Origin: Pempheris klunzingeri
Taxonomy: Eukaryota; Chordata; Actinopteri; Acropomatiformes; Pempheridae
Assembly (NCBI RefSeq): GCF_042242105.1
Contig: NC_092020.1
Coordinates: forward strand, 5,177,501 to 5,241,500
Length of the DNA: 64,000 nt
Reading direction: 5' to 3'
The notes under the pieces were generated by a model that was not told the origin of the DNA, did not search any database, and saw only the letters and a list, made by a program, of their open reading frames with translations. Of this stretch, positions 32,420-45,353 are shown in pieces (the first letter of the stretch is position 1; each line of letters begins with the position of its first letter). Both the position numbers and the translations under genes were made by a program.

Positions 32420-34786
32420 ATGCCCAAGAGAAAGGTACGTATTCTGAAAATAACAAAAATAGTTTGAAGGGGGTATCAGCTATTAATGCCATGCAAACGA
32501 TTGTGGAGACATCCCTCTGAGACATTACTTAATTATAACGCTATGTTAAACCGTTATTTCTCGCTGCTGATTTTTCCCTATTTTGTAGATATAATGTACA
32601 TTTTTTATGTGTTAGAATGAATATTTTCCTGCACGGACGCGGCCTAAAAAACGCGTTTTCGTTCACGAGCCGCTGTCCTTTGGGGAGTCAGAAGTCTCTC
32701 TCGGTCTCCATGCAGTTAAAGCACAAGCAGCAGCCATGCTTTGCAGCTCTTGTCCACCTTCGTCGCCGACCTACCGAGAACAAACGCTTCACTTATCGCC
32801 ATTCCGCCACCAAACCGGCCGAAAGTGCCACCAGAAAATGCTTTAGTGCCTTTACTTTGCATTTTGGCCGCAAAAACAAACCTTCGCCGCGGCGTTTGGA
32901 TAAAATTGTATATTTTCTCTCTTTGTTCGTGGTCCCAAATGGCTGCGATGGCGCGCCTCTGCCGCGCGGTGGCGCGCGCGAGCCCCCGGCAGGTCCCTCC
33001 CCCTTCTCAAAGACTCCCGCGCCAGCTTTCAAATCTGAGCTTCATGCATTGAATGGGAGAAAGAGATGGGGGAGTGGAGGGGAAAAGCAGGGCCAGGGCC
33101 CTCAAAACATGGCTCCAGAGGCCCACATGGCCGAGCTCTCACAGCCCACTGCTGCAGGCACGCATCCCCCCAACATTTGAGGGCTGCAGCCCTTTAAAAC
33201 GACCTGTTTCTCAAATAGTTTTTTCTTTTTGCGTGAAACTAAAAAGTTTTTTCAGCAGGTCTGTAATTATTCATAATATACACCTGAAGCATTTAGCAAT
33301 TGTTTCCTGTTTTTATAAACACAATTTAAACTCCAGGAAATGCCATTTTGATTTTTTTCTGTTTTAACTTGTTAAATTTGTGTTTTTCAGTCACAGGGAA
33401 CAGAAGCAGGAGAGAAGGAGGAGGTAAGGGCCGCGGGCGTTACGGGGTGTTATTTAACGCCCGTACATGTGATTAAAATGACATTTTTAATCAGTGTGTG
33501 GCATATGTGAGGACATTATCAGGAAGAAAGTGCTTGAGTGTTGAATTGAAAAGTGTGTTTCCCGAATACAGTCCCAATCAAAATCAAAGCCCCGTGATAA
33601 CACTTTGTCTCTGTTCCAGCCCAAGAGGAGATCAGCTCGGTTATCAGCGGTAAGGGGACACGAACACAAACTCATTTACATCTCCAGAATGAGTCGGTAA
33701 ACGTGTGCAGCGTGGCAGGATGCTGAAAAGTACAACTATGTAGACAAAGCAGTACTTTTGGTTTTAGAGAAGCAAAAACAAGCAAAGAAAAAAGGTTTTC
33801 TTTCGATAAAATGCTTGAATTTAATTCTAAGCCATGCAAAACTGCAAAATATGTGATTTTTACATTATTAAGCTTAAGAATGAGTTCAGAATATATAAAT
33901 GGTGCATTGGGTTGTAAAAAAAGTTAGTAAAAATACCGTAAAGCTATTAGAATGCAAATAGAACACATTTTCTGCCAGTAAAAGTGGTACAACACAAACT
34001 AAAGACCAATAGCTGGCATAACAGTGGCGCTTAAAGTTATTACTCCTAGTATTGCAATATTGTCATAAGTGCTTAATTAATCCAATCAGGGGCAGTCATA
34101 TTAGTGTTAGAAACCCTCAGACAATGTCTTAATTCTAAGAAGTTTCCTTCTAGGGGACATTTCAGAGTTTACATTTTTGCCACTTGCTCGTTTAAAAAAG
34201 TGTCTTATGGGCACTAAAGTGTTCTGATACCTTCAGAAACACATGAAGAAAAAACCCAAATTAGCAAATGAGGTCCTGTTACACTGTAGCTGTTCTTAGT
34301 TCCCATCCATTTTCTTCACAGAAGCCCCCTGCCCCACCCAAGCCGGAGCCAAGGGTCAAGAAGGCAGCAAAGGTAAGAGACACCGGCCGTGAATGAACTT
34401 GCCTCACAAAGCGGAGGACTCAGGTGGTGTGTGTGTGTGTGTGTGTGTGGATGTTTGGGCCTGCTGACCGCCTCTCCTGTTGGTGCTACAGAAAGAAAAG
34501 GCTGTGAACGACAAGAAGGAGGACAAGAAGACCAAGAAGGCGAAGGAGAACGCAGAGGCAGAGGCAAACGAGGAGAACCACTCTGAGAACGGAGAGGCCA
34601 AGACCAACGAGGTGGGTGAAGTCCTCAGGACACACACACACACACATAGACACACACACACACACACACACACAAGCACAGTATCGACTTAAAAATGCTT
34701 CAAAGTTCTGACTTGGGCCCGTCTGCTCTGTCCCCCAGGTGGAGGCAGCCCCCGAGGAGGCCAAGGAGGAGGCCAAGTCCGAGTAG
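32420..34786 (+). CDS. HMGN-family nucleosome-binding protein (at the HMGN5 syntenic position)
   Basis: Six coding exons, all phase 0: 32420-32434, 33391-33423, 33620-33649, 34322-34372, 34492-34611 and 34739-34786, giving 98 residues. The six-exon layout with a tiny MPKRK first exon is the HMGN family layout. Residues 17-26 PKRRSARLSA contain the invariant RRSARLSA core that binds the nucleosome acidic patch; PPAPPKPEPRVKKAAK extends the nucleosome-binding domain. The tail is Lys/Glu-rich (EKAVNDKKEDKKTKKAKENA) and ends EEAKEEAKSE, similar to HMGN1's chromatin-regulatory domain. It lies in the nucleus, binds core particles and loosens linker-histone compaction. Sequence alone suggests HMGN1/3-like; location beside sh3bgrl and tent5 suggests orthology to HMGN5 without the long acidic tail of mammalian HMGN5. 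Confidence 0.93.
34628..34680. repeat. (CA)n microsatellite in hmgn intron 5
   Basis: Interrupted CA tract beginning about 18 bases after the exon 5 donor; intron 4 also carries a (GT)n tract at about 34427-34449. Confidence 0.9.
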
Positions 34787-35617
34787 CACCACTGCCCAAG
34801 TTCCTCCTCCTCTACAATCCCTCCCCCCCGAACCCCCAGCCAGCCAGCCAGCCCCCCCAAGTCTCTCACATGGTTTCCCTCCAAGGCGTATTGTTAACAG
34901 AGGAATATTTTTATCAATGATTTTATAAGTATCCGTACAGATTTTTAGCACAAAAAGCAAAGCTGAATATGGAGCGCCTTGCAGATTTGCAGTGGTCATA
35001 TCAAGTGTCTGCAAGCAAGATGAACACACTAAAATCTTTTTTAAATGGCATTTCATGATTGTTGAAGGCTTGTGTGGTGTAGAAAGTGCGTCCCTGCCGG
35101 ATTGGCTACGTTGTGAGTTGTGTATTCCTGTGTTTTTCCTCCTCCCCTGATCTCCCCCTCCTCCTCGTCCTCCCTTCTTCTTCCTCCACAGATTAGACCT
35201 TCCTCTCCCCTACAGTTCAGCCTTTATCCATGTTTTATTAACGGTTCAGCCATGTTAATGTGGGTAATTCTTTTAGGCCTCTAAATGTGCAGTGAGTTCC
35301 CTTATGCTTCTGTCTCTTGTTTTTTTTTTTTTTTTTTTTTTTTTTTCATTGAAATCGTGTTTTAAAAAAAAAAAAAGCGTGTTGAAGTGTGTTGTCCATA
35401 AGAAAGAGGAAGATGAACATGTGAAACATTCCGGGAACAGCGATTGCCTCCGACCTGTCTCCTAGACGACCCTGCGTGTAAAACAGCTCCTGCTCCATCC
35501 ACGCTGTCATGTCGGCTTTTTCTAAACACTCTGGTTTTTTTAAACGATTGAATTTGGAAACCTTCTCTGACAAATGCAGGTGTCTGGTCCCTCTCTTATG
35601 TTCTGAAATTCTCTTAA

Positions 35618-35623
35618 TAAAAA
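35618..35623 (+). promoter_or_regulatory. Poly(A) signal of hmgn
   Basis: AATAAA about 0.83 kb after the stop codon. HMGN mRNAs typically have long 3' UTRs of about this length. The 3' UTR includes long T and A runs at 35319-35346 and 35353-35365. Confidence 0.7.
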
Positions 35624-35649
35624 GAAGTCCTGGGAATTTTCCTCGAATC

Positions 35650-37988
35650 AGTGCCTCCAGTATGTTTCTTTAAGAGATGCAGACGGATAGAAGGCAGAGT
35701 TTCCACATTTATATTAATAATAGTTAATAATCAAATCATGCTGTTTTGCAAAGTAAACTCCAGCTCAGGTTTAAACTCGAGTCAACGCAGCAATGGAACC
35801 ACAGTCTAATGCTATAGCTCAGCCTGTAAACCTACTCAGCCCAGCTCTAATGCAGTCTCCATTATTAACCACGTGCGAGAGGTTTCCAGTGTTAATCTGT
35901 GTGGGGAGATGTAAAATCAGCCCTTTAATGTGCTTGATGCATGGTAGCATATGCAAGACACCAAGCAGGACCCAGAGACTAAATGAAACACGTCTGTAAT
36001 GTAGTTCCACTGCAGGTGAATCCCAACATTTCCTCTGAGCGAGCTGCTGCAGGATGCAGGTTGTTAGCGGAGGCCGGTCCTCCTGCTTGTCTGCTTTGTC
36101 TGCTTAAACCGTAGACGTTTTTGTCGATCCTCCAGAACTTACTGCCACGCTGGCTGTTAGCTGAGCACTGAAACCGGCGTGGTGCTACAGATCCACAGGG
36201 AGGTTCGGGTCAGCAAAAGGTCAGCGGCACTAGATTCCCTGATAGTGAGTGTGGATCTCACATTTGCCTCGTCATCCTCTATCCTTACAGGGTGATTCAC
36301 CCTGTATGAGAATCACTAGAAGTACAGGACATGATGTTAGACCACTGAGCAAAGGCCTCTAGTGAAGCCTACACCTTTGGTGAGGGGAGTCAGAGTGCTC
36401 AGTATATCCTCTCCTACAGAGGCCTGTGCCCACCCCGCACCCTTATTGCCCTTTAGGCTTCACACACTCACATTTAACTCCACATGAACTCAAGCGTGAG
36501 CGCTGTGAACTACATTCACCTCGGCCCTCAAACAAAATACCACCGATTTATTTAGCAACATCATATAAAGACAGCTCCACATTTAGTTCTCTTCTGTAAA
36601 GCCGCATGCATCGCTTCATGTTCGAGGCCTGGCAGGAGCGAGGGGGAATGCATGTAGTCTATCAAGCAAGCAGAGTATGAATAGGCTACTTTTTCTTAGC
36701 AATGTGTGTGTGTGCTCGTGTGTGTGTGTGAGTGCAAGCGCCTGCAGCACTGACAGTGTGTGAATGTGTCTGCAGGACTGCTGCACTGTCTCAGGCCCAA
36801 ACCTCACTTTGCTTTGCGTCACAACATGCAAATGAATGTTGTTGTTTTTCTTTGGCTCACATTGTGCAAACAACTGAACAATCCTCTGTAAAAGAAAGAG
36901 GTTAAATAAGGCTTGATTGGCTGCAGCTGACTTGCAGCACGCCTTCTTTATTAAAGACTGCAGCACACATGAGCGTTCATTTAGCTATAAATCACTGCGT
37001 GGGTTTTCCCCTCAGAGCGTGCGCCTGTGTCGCCTTCCCCCGTTGTGTCGTGCAGCAGTTGCAGACCCTCTGACCTGCATTGTCATGGCCGAGCACCGGG
37101 CTCCATTTTGTCGATATTTTATTGTGCACACAGCGCTATTGCCTCTCGCCACCGCTAGATGTCACCCTTGTCTCATCTTTATTCGCGCAAACTCACAGGC
37201 GCTTTGCTCATGGCGTCCTGTCGAGCTCTGATTATCCTCGTACTTTATTAACTGATGTGTCAAACGTGTTATTATTGTTCCTGGGGCATATTTGTAGGAA
37301 TCATTGAATCCTAGGAGACAGATCATACATTTCATCGTGAAAAAGCACTTCAAACACTCTGAAGTGGATCCCTCCGGGCTTTTAAGAGAGAGAGAAAAAA
37401 AAAAACCTTTCATTCACATCTTCCCTCATACTTTCTTTTGAGTCTTCTGGCAGCATCATCTATTTGATGCGCTTGCTTTTCCATTTAACTTCACCCAGAC
37501 GGTTCAATTAAGAGCAGATCTTCAAGCCCAGACTGTGAGTTGAGCGTCTTTTCTATCGATAAGAGGGGGAGGGGGGGGCTAAAAGGAAATATCTGCATTA
37601 TTGATCAGACACAAAGTTTGGGGTCTCAGCCGCGGTGGTCTCTCTATTCCGCGCCACCTTCTTTCATCAGCGCAGTGCTTGTGATCTCCCTGCACCTGTA
37701 TTGATCCGTCCATTCATCCTCCTGTCTCCTGTGACCAGTCCTCTGACTCCTTAACGGCTTCGGTGCCACGCGCACGCGCGCAGGTGATCAGCCCTCTCGT
37801 GAGGCACCCTGACACCTCAGGGCTAATTACTGCGATATTATTTGATCTGGTCTGTGCGCGCCTGCTGCATGGCCTGTCTGAACTGTCTGAGAGACCATCT
37901 GCCATGTCTGCCTGCTCGTCTGCAGCTCTTCCTCATCTGTCTGGTAATCACGAGGGAGGTACGCCCCCCCCCCCATCCCCCATCCATC

Positions 37989-38019
<31 letters not shown>

Positions 38020-38190
38020 CTCAGCGCACACTCTCATTCTGTCCTCTCCAGCTCCACGATGGGTTCTGATATGGTGACTAAAATAGGCCCATTTCCCTTT
38101 TTAAACATGTGCATATCCTATCCTGTCATCCCACGCGTTTCCAGCCCGTGTCTCCTCCCCGCACTCCACATCCACTGTCCACATCACTCT
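35650..38190. other. Non-coding stretch between hmgn and the repeat cluster
   Basis: No coding exon recognised. Mixed-composition sequence with a short GT tract near 36705-36730 and a CA tract at 37990-38017. Confidence 0.4.
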
Positions 38191-38194
38191 GCTC

Positions 38195-38249
38195 AGGCCG
38201 CCACGCGCGCGCGGGATGGGTTGAATGAGTTCGCGCGCGCGCGTGTGAT

Positions 38250-38282
<33 letters not shown>

Positions 38283-38290
38283 GCTTTCCA
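38195..38290. repeat. (CG)n/(CA)n alternating purine-pyrimidine cluster
   Basis: Three CGCGCG-rich blocks (near 38201-38212, 38231-38243 and 38251-38260), the last running straight into (CA)n to about 38282. Such alternating tracts are the classical Z-DNA-forming sequence. Confidence 0.85.
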
Positions 38291-38433
38291 ATGTGCGTTG
38301 GGGCTGCGTGTGGTTCTGGTGGGCGATGGGAGGGGAGAAGGGGGGGGGGGGGTATTCTCTGCGTCTCTGCGTAAAGGATGAAGATGACCTTTTATGAGGA
38401 AGTGATTTAAATGATGTCCTGTCGTCACCAGGG

Positions 38434-38440
<7 letters not shown>

Positions 38441-38500
<60 letters not shown>

Positions 38501-38576
38501 CGTGGATGAGCATTTGTTGTGGAAAGAACGTCACATTTGCACATGCTCACACACACACACACACACACACACACAG
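38441..38576. repeat. (TG)29 facing (CA)14, inverted microsatellite pair
   Basis: An uninterrupted TG tract (38441-38498) is followed 50 bases later by a CA tract (38548-38575). The two are complementary, so single strands or transcripts could fold back into a hairpin. Confidence 0.9.
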
Positions 38577-39062
38577 CAGAAAGAGGACAATATGCGCACA
38601 CATACACGCGTGCACACACATGTTGCCAACAGGTACGCATTGACATTTTATGTGAAAAAGCCTGAGTCAAATGTCCTCCCCGCAGACCGGACCGTGGTGA
38701 TGCTTGAGATGAACAGATGCTTAGTGGCACGGAGCTCTAATACGCTGCTCCGAGAGGATGTTGCTGTCTGGCTGTCTTAAATTGTTTGTGTTCGACTGTC
38801 TTGTTTATCTGCGAGGCTGGCTGCGCTCTACGGGGGTGGGATGTACGAGAGCGAGTGAATGAGAAGAGGCAGGGTGAGAAGGAGAGGAAGAGAAAGTACC
38901 GGGAGGTGAGGAAGAGGCAGGCGGGTGGGGGTGGGGGGTGAAAAGAGAGGAGAGGAAGTGTGCAGGGGGGGGAGAGGAGCTGGATGCAGATGGGGATCTA
39001 TTCTCTCCGCGCACGCAGACAAGATGGAAATGAGTGGGCGTCTGTGACGTCAATCAGTGTAG

Positions 39063-39138
<76 letters not shown>

Positions 39139-39256
39139 CACTCCCCCCCTCCTCCAGTCCCATGCTAATACATGCTCCACTGCAAACAGCAGCAGTGGCA
39201 CGGATCACAGGCATAAACACCAGCACACATAAACACCCCCCCACCACTACCAACAA

Positions 39257-39329
<73 letters not shown>
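39063..39329. repeat. Two long (CA)n microsatellites
   Basis: CA tracts at 39063-39137 (one TA interruption) and 39260-39329 (uninterrupted, 35 units). Confidence 0.95.
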
Positions 39330-39332
<3 letters not shown>

Positions 39333-39489
39333 TTCATCTGTGACCTGGCTGATGATGTCAGGCTCTTGTTTCTGTCATTCATTCAGAAAATTAGAAGAAT
39401 TAGAATCTTCAAAGTTTTCACCAAAAGACGAAGGTGCATCATCGTTCATGAGGCTAAAGGCCCGAGAGTCAGAAGTGTCTGTGCTTATT

Positions 39490-40195
39490 AGACATGTATA
39501 AAATCAAAGTTAGGTATTATCAGCTTTAAGTATCTAGTAACGGTACTTTAAGCATCAAAAGTTCAGCAGAAACATGGCTTCTGCTCGTTTGCAGTTTATT
39601 ATTCAGTTTATTATAGTAAAGTATGGCTTTATTAGATTATTAATGCTGAGGTTTATTGTTGTAGCTGGTTGAGGTCGAGCTTTTAGAACCACTTCAGTCC
39701 AGCGGTTCCCAACCTGGGGGTTGGGCTACCTCTGAAGAGTCATGAGAAGAAGTTTTGGAGATTCTGCTACATACATTTTTATTTGTATTATTCTTTTTGA
39801 TGAAATATTGAAAAACTGTACCCCTTCTCTTCAAACAACCATCTGAGAAGTTTAGAGAGGAAATCTCTCTTTTTTATGGAGCTGCTACCAGTTCATTGAT
39901 TTCATAGATGTGTTAACTGTAACAAGACGCCCATTATAGACACTGTTTATTTTTTAGGAGTCATATAATTGTATTTTATAAGTTGTTTTCATGTCAGATC
40001 TTAATCTTTAAAGTAAGTAGTCACTGTAGTTATCAGATAAATGTAGGGGAATATAAAATACATTTCCCTTTGAGGTGTAGTGAGTATAGAAGCATAAAAG
40101 TGCTTAGAATATTGTTGAATAGAGTACATTTACTTCAAAAGTGTACTTGGGTACAGCACTGGGGTAAATGTACTTGGTTACTTTCCACCACTTCC
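39490..40195 (+). repeat. Percomorph interspersed repeat ('AAGTATTCAGATCCTTT' family), 5'-incomplete copy
   Basis: Contains TTGTTGTAGCTGGTTGAGGT, GTTTAGAGAGGAAATCTCTC and ends TTGGTTACTTTCCACCACTT, the usual right end of this family. Shares these blocks with the copies at 20.1-21.2 kb and 62.3-62.9 kb. Non-coding. Confidence 0.6.
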
Positions 40196-40902
40196 AGCAA
40201 TTTAATATCGCCCCCCCATTAAGTTTGTGGACTTGAGAAAGGCAGATTTTAAAAGAGAATTGTCAAAAAGCCCAAGCAGAAAGAAAGCTGCCTTCAAATG
40301 GAATTTGTGAGATCATGGTTACGGCATGGGACATCATGTACAAGATGATGGCGTTCAAGTGGTTAGTTGTGTTACGGCAGCTCTGCTGCTAGGCAAAGAC
40401 TGATGCCACCTAGAAGCTGACAATTTAGCAAAGTAGCGAGCTGGTGACAAAATGTTAATGTAGGAAATGTGAGGCTGTTGGGAATATCAGCAGACATGAA
40501 ATTCGATACGACTCCATACGACTAAAATCAAAATATATTCACCTCCCATCCACTGAATAACTAACTCCCACAGCCTCCGTCATCTCCGATAATGTCTACA
40601 ACATGTCACGACTTCAGAAAATGTCCACTTCCAAAGTTGTGATTACCACAAGAGGGGTCGTTCGTAAGGACTCTCACCATGAACGCAGTAAGCACGACCC
40701 CATTTGAAGGCACACAATGACTCTGATGACATCACTATGACATCATCAGGGTTGTTGTTTTTTTACTTCCTATGAGCCAATGAGGGCACCTGTTTCCTCA
40801 GTAGTTGGTCTCATGGCAAATAAACAGAGATTCATGTGCAAAATCAGTGGAATGCTCACTTAAGTCAACCATCTACACTTGATTTTTAGGCATTATGAAG
40901 CT

Positions 40903-40949
<47 letters not shown>

Positions 40950-42595
40950 AATATATATACACCAGCCAGCTGCATGTACAGATGTGCTGCCTTCCTTCCT
41001 CCTACCCTGTCTGTCCGCCTGATTGATCGCATCTTATGTAAGCTTGTGTCCTTGTCACATGGCTAACATGATGAGCCATGATGCTGCATTTAGTTTGCAT
41101 AATTAACAAAGTAAGGTCTCAGTGACCCACAGGTTCCTGAGTGGATTTGATGCGTGAGAGACAAGCAGACAGGAGGCGCACACACCAATCAGGAAACATA
41201 ATCGTCTCCCACTGTATTCTGCATCACTGCACAATTTGGATTGATGTGAGGGGAGTTAAAGTAATGACGGTACAATTTGAGCCAGAAAATGGCACAGTTT
41301 GGTCGAAGTTGTGAGTGGAACAACAAAGTAATGTGATCGACGGGTTCGATTCCTCAGGGTTCTCTGATTCAGGCTCCATGTATGGCATGTATCTGGCAAG
41401 TTCGCCTTTAAGAAATCATCCATCCATGTCACAGAGTCGTGACGACACAGACTTCTATCCAGAGAAATGAAAAACTATTTTTGAAACACTCCTCACTGCC
41501 TTTCCAATTTTGCTGTTAAGGATGAATTAAGTAATAAGAGTGCATCAATTTCAATGTGGGGGCGGTGTGTGAGTATGTGTGTGTGTGTGTGTGTATTTGT
41601 GATGAGGTGGGACTGGAGGCGTGTGTGTGTCTGTGTGTGTAGTGGGTGGCATTAAAACTAAAGATGCAGCAGCCACTTGCGTTGCCAATTGCTCTATTTC
41701 TTTGAGTAAAATGGTTTTCTTGGCTGTTTTTCATCAAGGTTTTTATCCTCTTGTACCCTCAGCTGGAAGAGGACTGAGTCATAGCAGTCAAGAAAGCAGG
41801 TGGGTGGGAGGCACACAGTGGGTGGGGCGAGGGAGAAGGGGAGGGGGGTGAGGAGAAAGATAGAGGACGTAGGTGGTACGGATTAAGGGGGGTGTGGGGG
41901 AGGTTGTAGTGAATGAAAAACGTTATGAATGGTGAATACTATGAGTCCATTTAATTACCTGGCGTTCATCAGTCACAGAAACAGATACTGTGTGTGCACA
42001 GGAGCATAACACCCTCAGAAGTGATCATGGCTTCCATTAGCTGTGTGCCACCAAGTGTTTTATAGCAGCACGGCTGGTGACGACCCAGCATTCAATAAAT
42101 GCTGCTCTCACATAAGACTTCAAAGTGGCTGGGGATCGACAGGAAGTTACAGAGGAATTCATTGGCAAAGCAACGTGAAGGGAGAGTCGAAAAAAAAATT
42201 GGCCGGGAGTCATAATTATCCTGATTCACACTTCTGATAGAGCAACATGCTTCATGCCTCAAGCACCTGCTAGCCCCAACTTTGATGCTTTTTGTTTTCA
42301 TTCATACAGCAGAGGCTGCATTCCAATTTTATCTCTGAGGTATGGATAGATGAGGAGGAGAATGTGAAGGCTTTTACTCGTTTTTTTTTTTTTTAAACCT
42401 GTCAAACCTGCATGAGGGATTATGACATGGTACTGAAAATATGTATTGGCCACAGCATGTGAGAGACAGAGAGACAGATGTGTGGGTGATGTTCTCTTTT
42501 TGTCTCAGTGAGTTTGAAACTGTTGAGGGTGGATGGGTGGGAAGGCCATTAGGAAAATTGATGTACATGCAGCTCTGGGCATGTGCGCAAACTCG

Positions 42596-42643
<48 letters not shown>

Positions 42644-43392
42644 CCTGCTCTAGCATCACTGCTGTCGTCACTGCAGCCACCTCACAGTGACTCCCCTGCG
42701 ACTGGAGGCCTGACAACCTCCCACGCTCTCCCCATCAACTCCCCTGCTCCTGTTCCTCTCCCTTTATCTGTAACCCCCCCCCTCCCCACTCACTCACTCA
42801 CTCACTCACTCACTCTCTTTGCTTTCTGTCTCCCCCTCAGCTCTATTTTCTCATCCATCCATCTCTCTGTGCACTTTCTCTTTCATTTCACCCACCTCCT
42901 TTTTGCTTTTTGCTTGTTTTCATCTCTCACCCCCTCATTTGGTGTGTGGGTCTTCCCTGCTTTTCGTCATGCTCTCTGTGCCCACCGCGCTGCCTGTCTC
43001 TGTCTCTATGGAAACCCGGAGTGGACAAGAGTGGCTCAGAGGTCTGTGAGACGCTGATACAGACCCTATTAGATCACACGCTCTCTTTCTCTCCCAGAGA
43101 GCCACATGCTTGCAACCTCGCACGCCCAAGTGCAAGCCTGTACTGTGTGTAAATAGATGGTATGACCGCGCCACTGCCTGCCATCGTGCACAAGCCCCCC
43201 TCTGTGGAAACAGACACCCCAGCTCCCCCTGTGCCCATGGCTTATCAGTGGTGTTAAATGGGAAAGGATGGAGGCAATGGGGGAGTAAGGAGGGAGCCCT
43301 ATTGTTTCATTATACTGTACGTCTCTTCAATTACTAGGTGGGGAAGGGGACCACCTGATGCTGCTTATGCACATATATTCCCATCCAAAGCG

Positions 43393-43425
<33 letters not shown>

Positions 43426-43860
43426 TCTCTCTCTCTGGCCCCCACCTCTCCTGTCTCCCCTCTCAGTCTCACACCTCACGAACCATATTCTCCTCACATT
43501 TACACATTGTTGAGCCTGCTGTGTTGCGTAGACCGTGCGTCATTCGGGTCCAAACACATCTAAAGGACAGGTGATTTGTGATAAGAGGCCTCACGCAGAC
43601 AGAATTTCACAGCTTTGGGTCGCTCTCCTGGGCACCATCGTGATTTGACGGTCACGCTTAAGTGGATCATTGCAGAGCGCCATCATGGGGAGGATACGTA
43701 AGCAGTGCAGCATGTCGTTTTGGGGAGAAGTGGGAGCCGGGGTGAATGAGAATGAAGCAAAAACATAAGAGAAAGTGATATTGGGATTCTTTTTCTCCCT
43801 AAAGTAAAGGCTCAGCTGCTTTAGAAAGAATTCAGTTTCTCGCACGTCTGACGGTTTGTC
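40196..43860. other. Non-coding, microsatellite-rich stretch
   Basis: CA/GT tracts at 40903-40947, 42601-42641 and 43389-43424 (the last starting with CGCGCGCG). A pyrimidine-rich zone lies at 42770-42900. Open frames here are low-complexity translations of these repeats. No gene recognised. Confidence 0.5.
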
Positions 43861-43870
43861 GAGTTTCCCC

Positions 43871-43876
43871 TTTATT
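43871..43876 (-). promoter_or_regulatory. Poly(A) signal, probable tent5 3' end
   Basis: AATAAA on the minus strand 1.48 kb below the tent5 stop; the intervening AT-rich stretch without other genes is the likely 3' UTR. Another hexamer near 44579 would give a shorter form. Confidence 0.45.
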
Positions 43877-45353
43877 TTATCAAAATGTACATGAATAAAC
43901 TACAACAAAGGACTACATTAAAGAAGACATCAAAACAGGCAGCAATTACAGGGGTCAACAACTGAACACACACCCAACCCAGCCCCAGGCCCACCCCATG
44001 AACGCCCCCAGTGCAGTGAGATAAAGACATGCCAATGATGTCTCACATTTAGGCACTTGATTTTCCCTACCGAACCATCTTTGGTCATAGTTGCTGTTGC
44101 GCGGCTTTGAACTTAGATTCAAACAGGTTTGAGGTGGATTCGAACTTGTTTCATGTTGATTCTGACTGCGTGAATTAGAGGATGCTGATTTCATGCTGAG
44201 AGGTGTCACACAAGTCTAAATAGAATTCCTTCGGTTTAGACAGGTCTGCATCTGCCATGTTTAGAGATGACCCAAAGATGGTTATAACCTGACCACCTCC
44301 ACAGAGTAAACTTTAGCGTTAAATAAACTGACACTAGATGGTACAGTACTTCACATGTTTACAGAAAGGACTCCACGAGGGAAAGGAACCAAGCACTACA
44401 TCTTAACACAATTTACCTGAAAACAATGCAGTGTATCCGCACACGATATACTGTAATCAATACACTGTACAGTCTATTGCAAAGGCATTGTTGTTGGCAT
44501 TTTTCTGTAGGAACTCGCCCGTCTGTTTACCACTGAGTATTATCTTGGAAAGTCTTGCAAAAATAGATCAATTTTTATTAAATCAAAAGCCTTTGCTTTG
44601 ACTTCATTATGTGATCTATATATTTAGCTACTCATGCATTGTCTAACTATGTGTGCATACTGTACAGTATACTGTAAGTTTGTTTGTGTGAATGTGTGTG
44701 TGTTCTGATGAAAGTACTGTACACACTGGTAGACTAGTCCCTCTGTATTTTTTTTTTAAAGAATACACCCCTTCAGTAAAGGATTAACAAAGTTACATTA
44801 AACTGTTTAAGAAGCATAGTAGTCACACAGTATTTGGCAGTGAGAGAACAGTCCTAATGTATCCATGCACAATATCAACCACAGGCAAGGTCCACATTCT
44901 GAACAAACCCATTAAGAACAACACAGTAAGAACATGAAAAGAGTGTACAAGAATTCAAGAACCTGGAAGCGTGTGTTTTATGTGTATGCGTGTTTGTGTG
45001 TGTGTGCATGTTTGTATGTGTGTGAATGTTAACAGCACAATTGGTTTCCTAGGGAGACCAAAGGGCTATGACTCATGCAGTGCATACAGCATTTTCTGGA
45101 ATTTTAACAATATTGGAAGAATTATTATTTTCCCACAAAGCCCAGATAATTACATATAATCATGTTAGAACCTTACAGAGTACTTGGGAGTTTACTGTAA
45201 AAACCCACTCAATCCCACCCCCATAGGTCTATTATAGACCAAACAGTTTATCCCTGGATTATATTTCCATTCTCCAGCTCTTTCCTCATGGCGAGCACCT
45301 TCCCCTTGCTCGGCTGTGTGTTTTGTGTAACTACGTGTGTGTTTGGGTGTGTT

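Noticed and set aside
32617-33180. 187-codon plus-strand open frame in hmgn intron 1
   Set aside because: Lies in GC/CpG-rich sequence where stops are rare; no family resemblance, no splice context; the flanking hmgn exons join cleanly across it.
34486-34884. 132-codon frame antisense to hmgn exons 5-6
   Set aside because: Mirror of Lys/Glu-rich coding sequence and a CA repeat; the sense strand has the complete HMGN gene.
42533-43057. 174-codon plus-strand open frame
   Set aside because: Translates a GT repeat and pyrimidine-rich low complexity; nothing protein-like.
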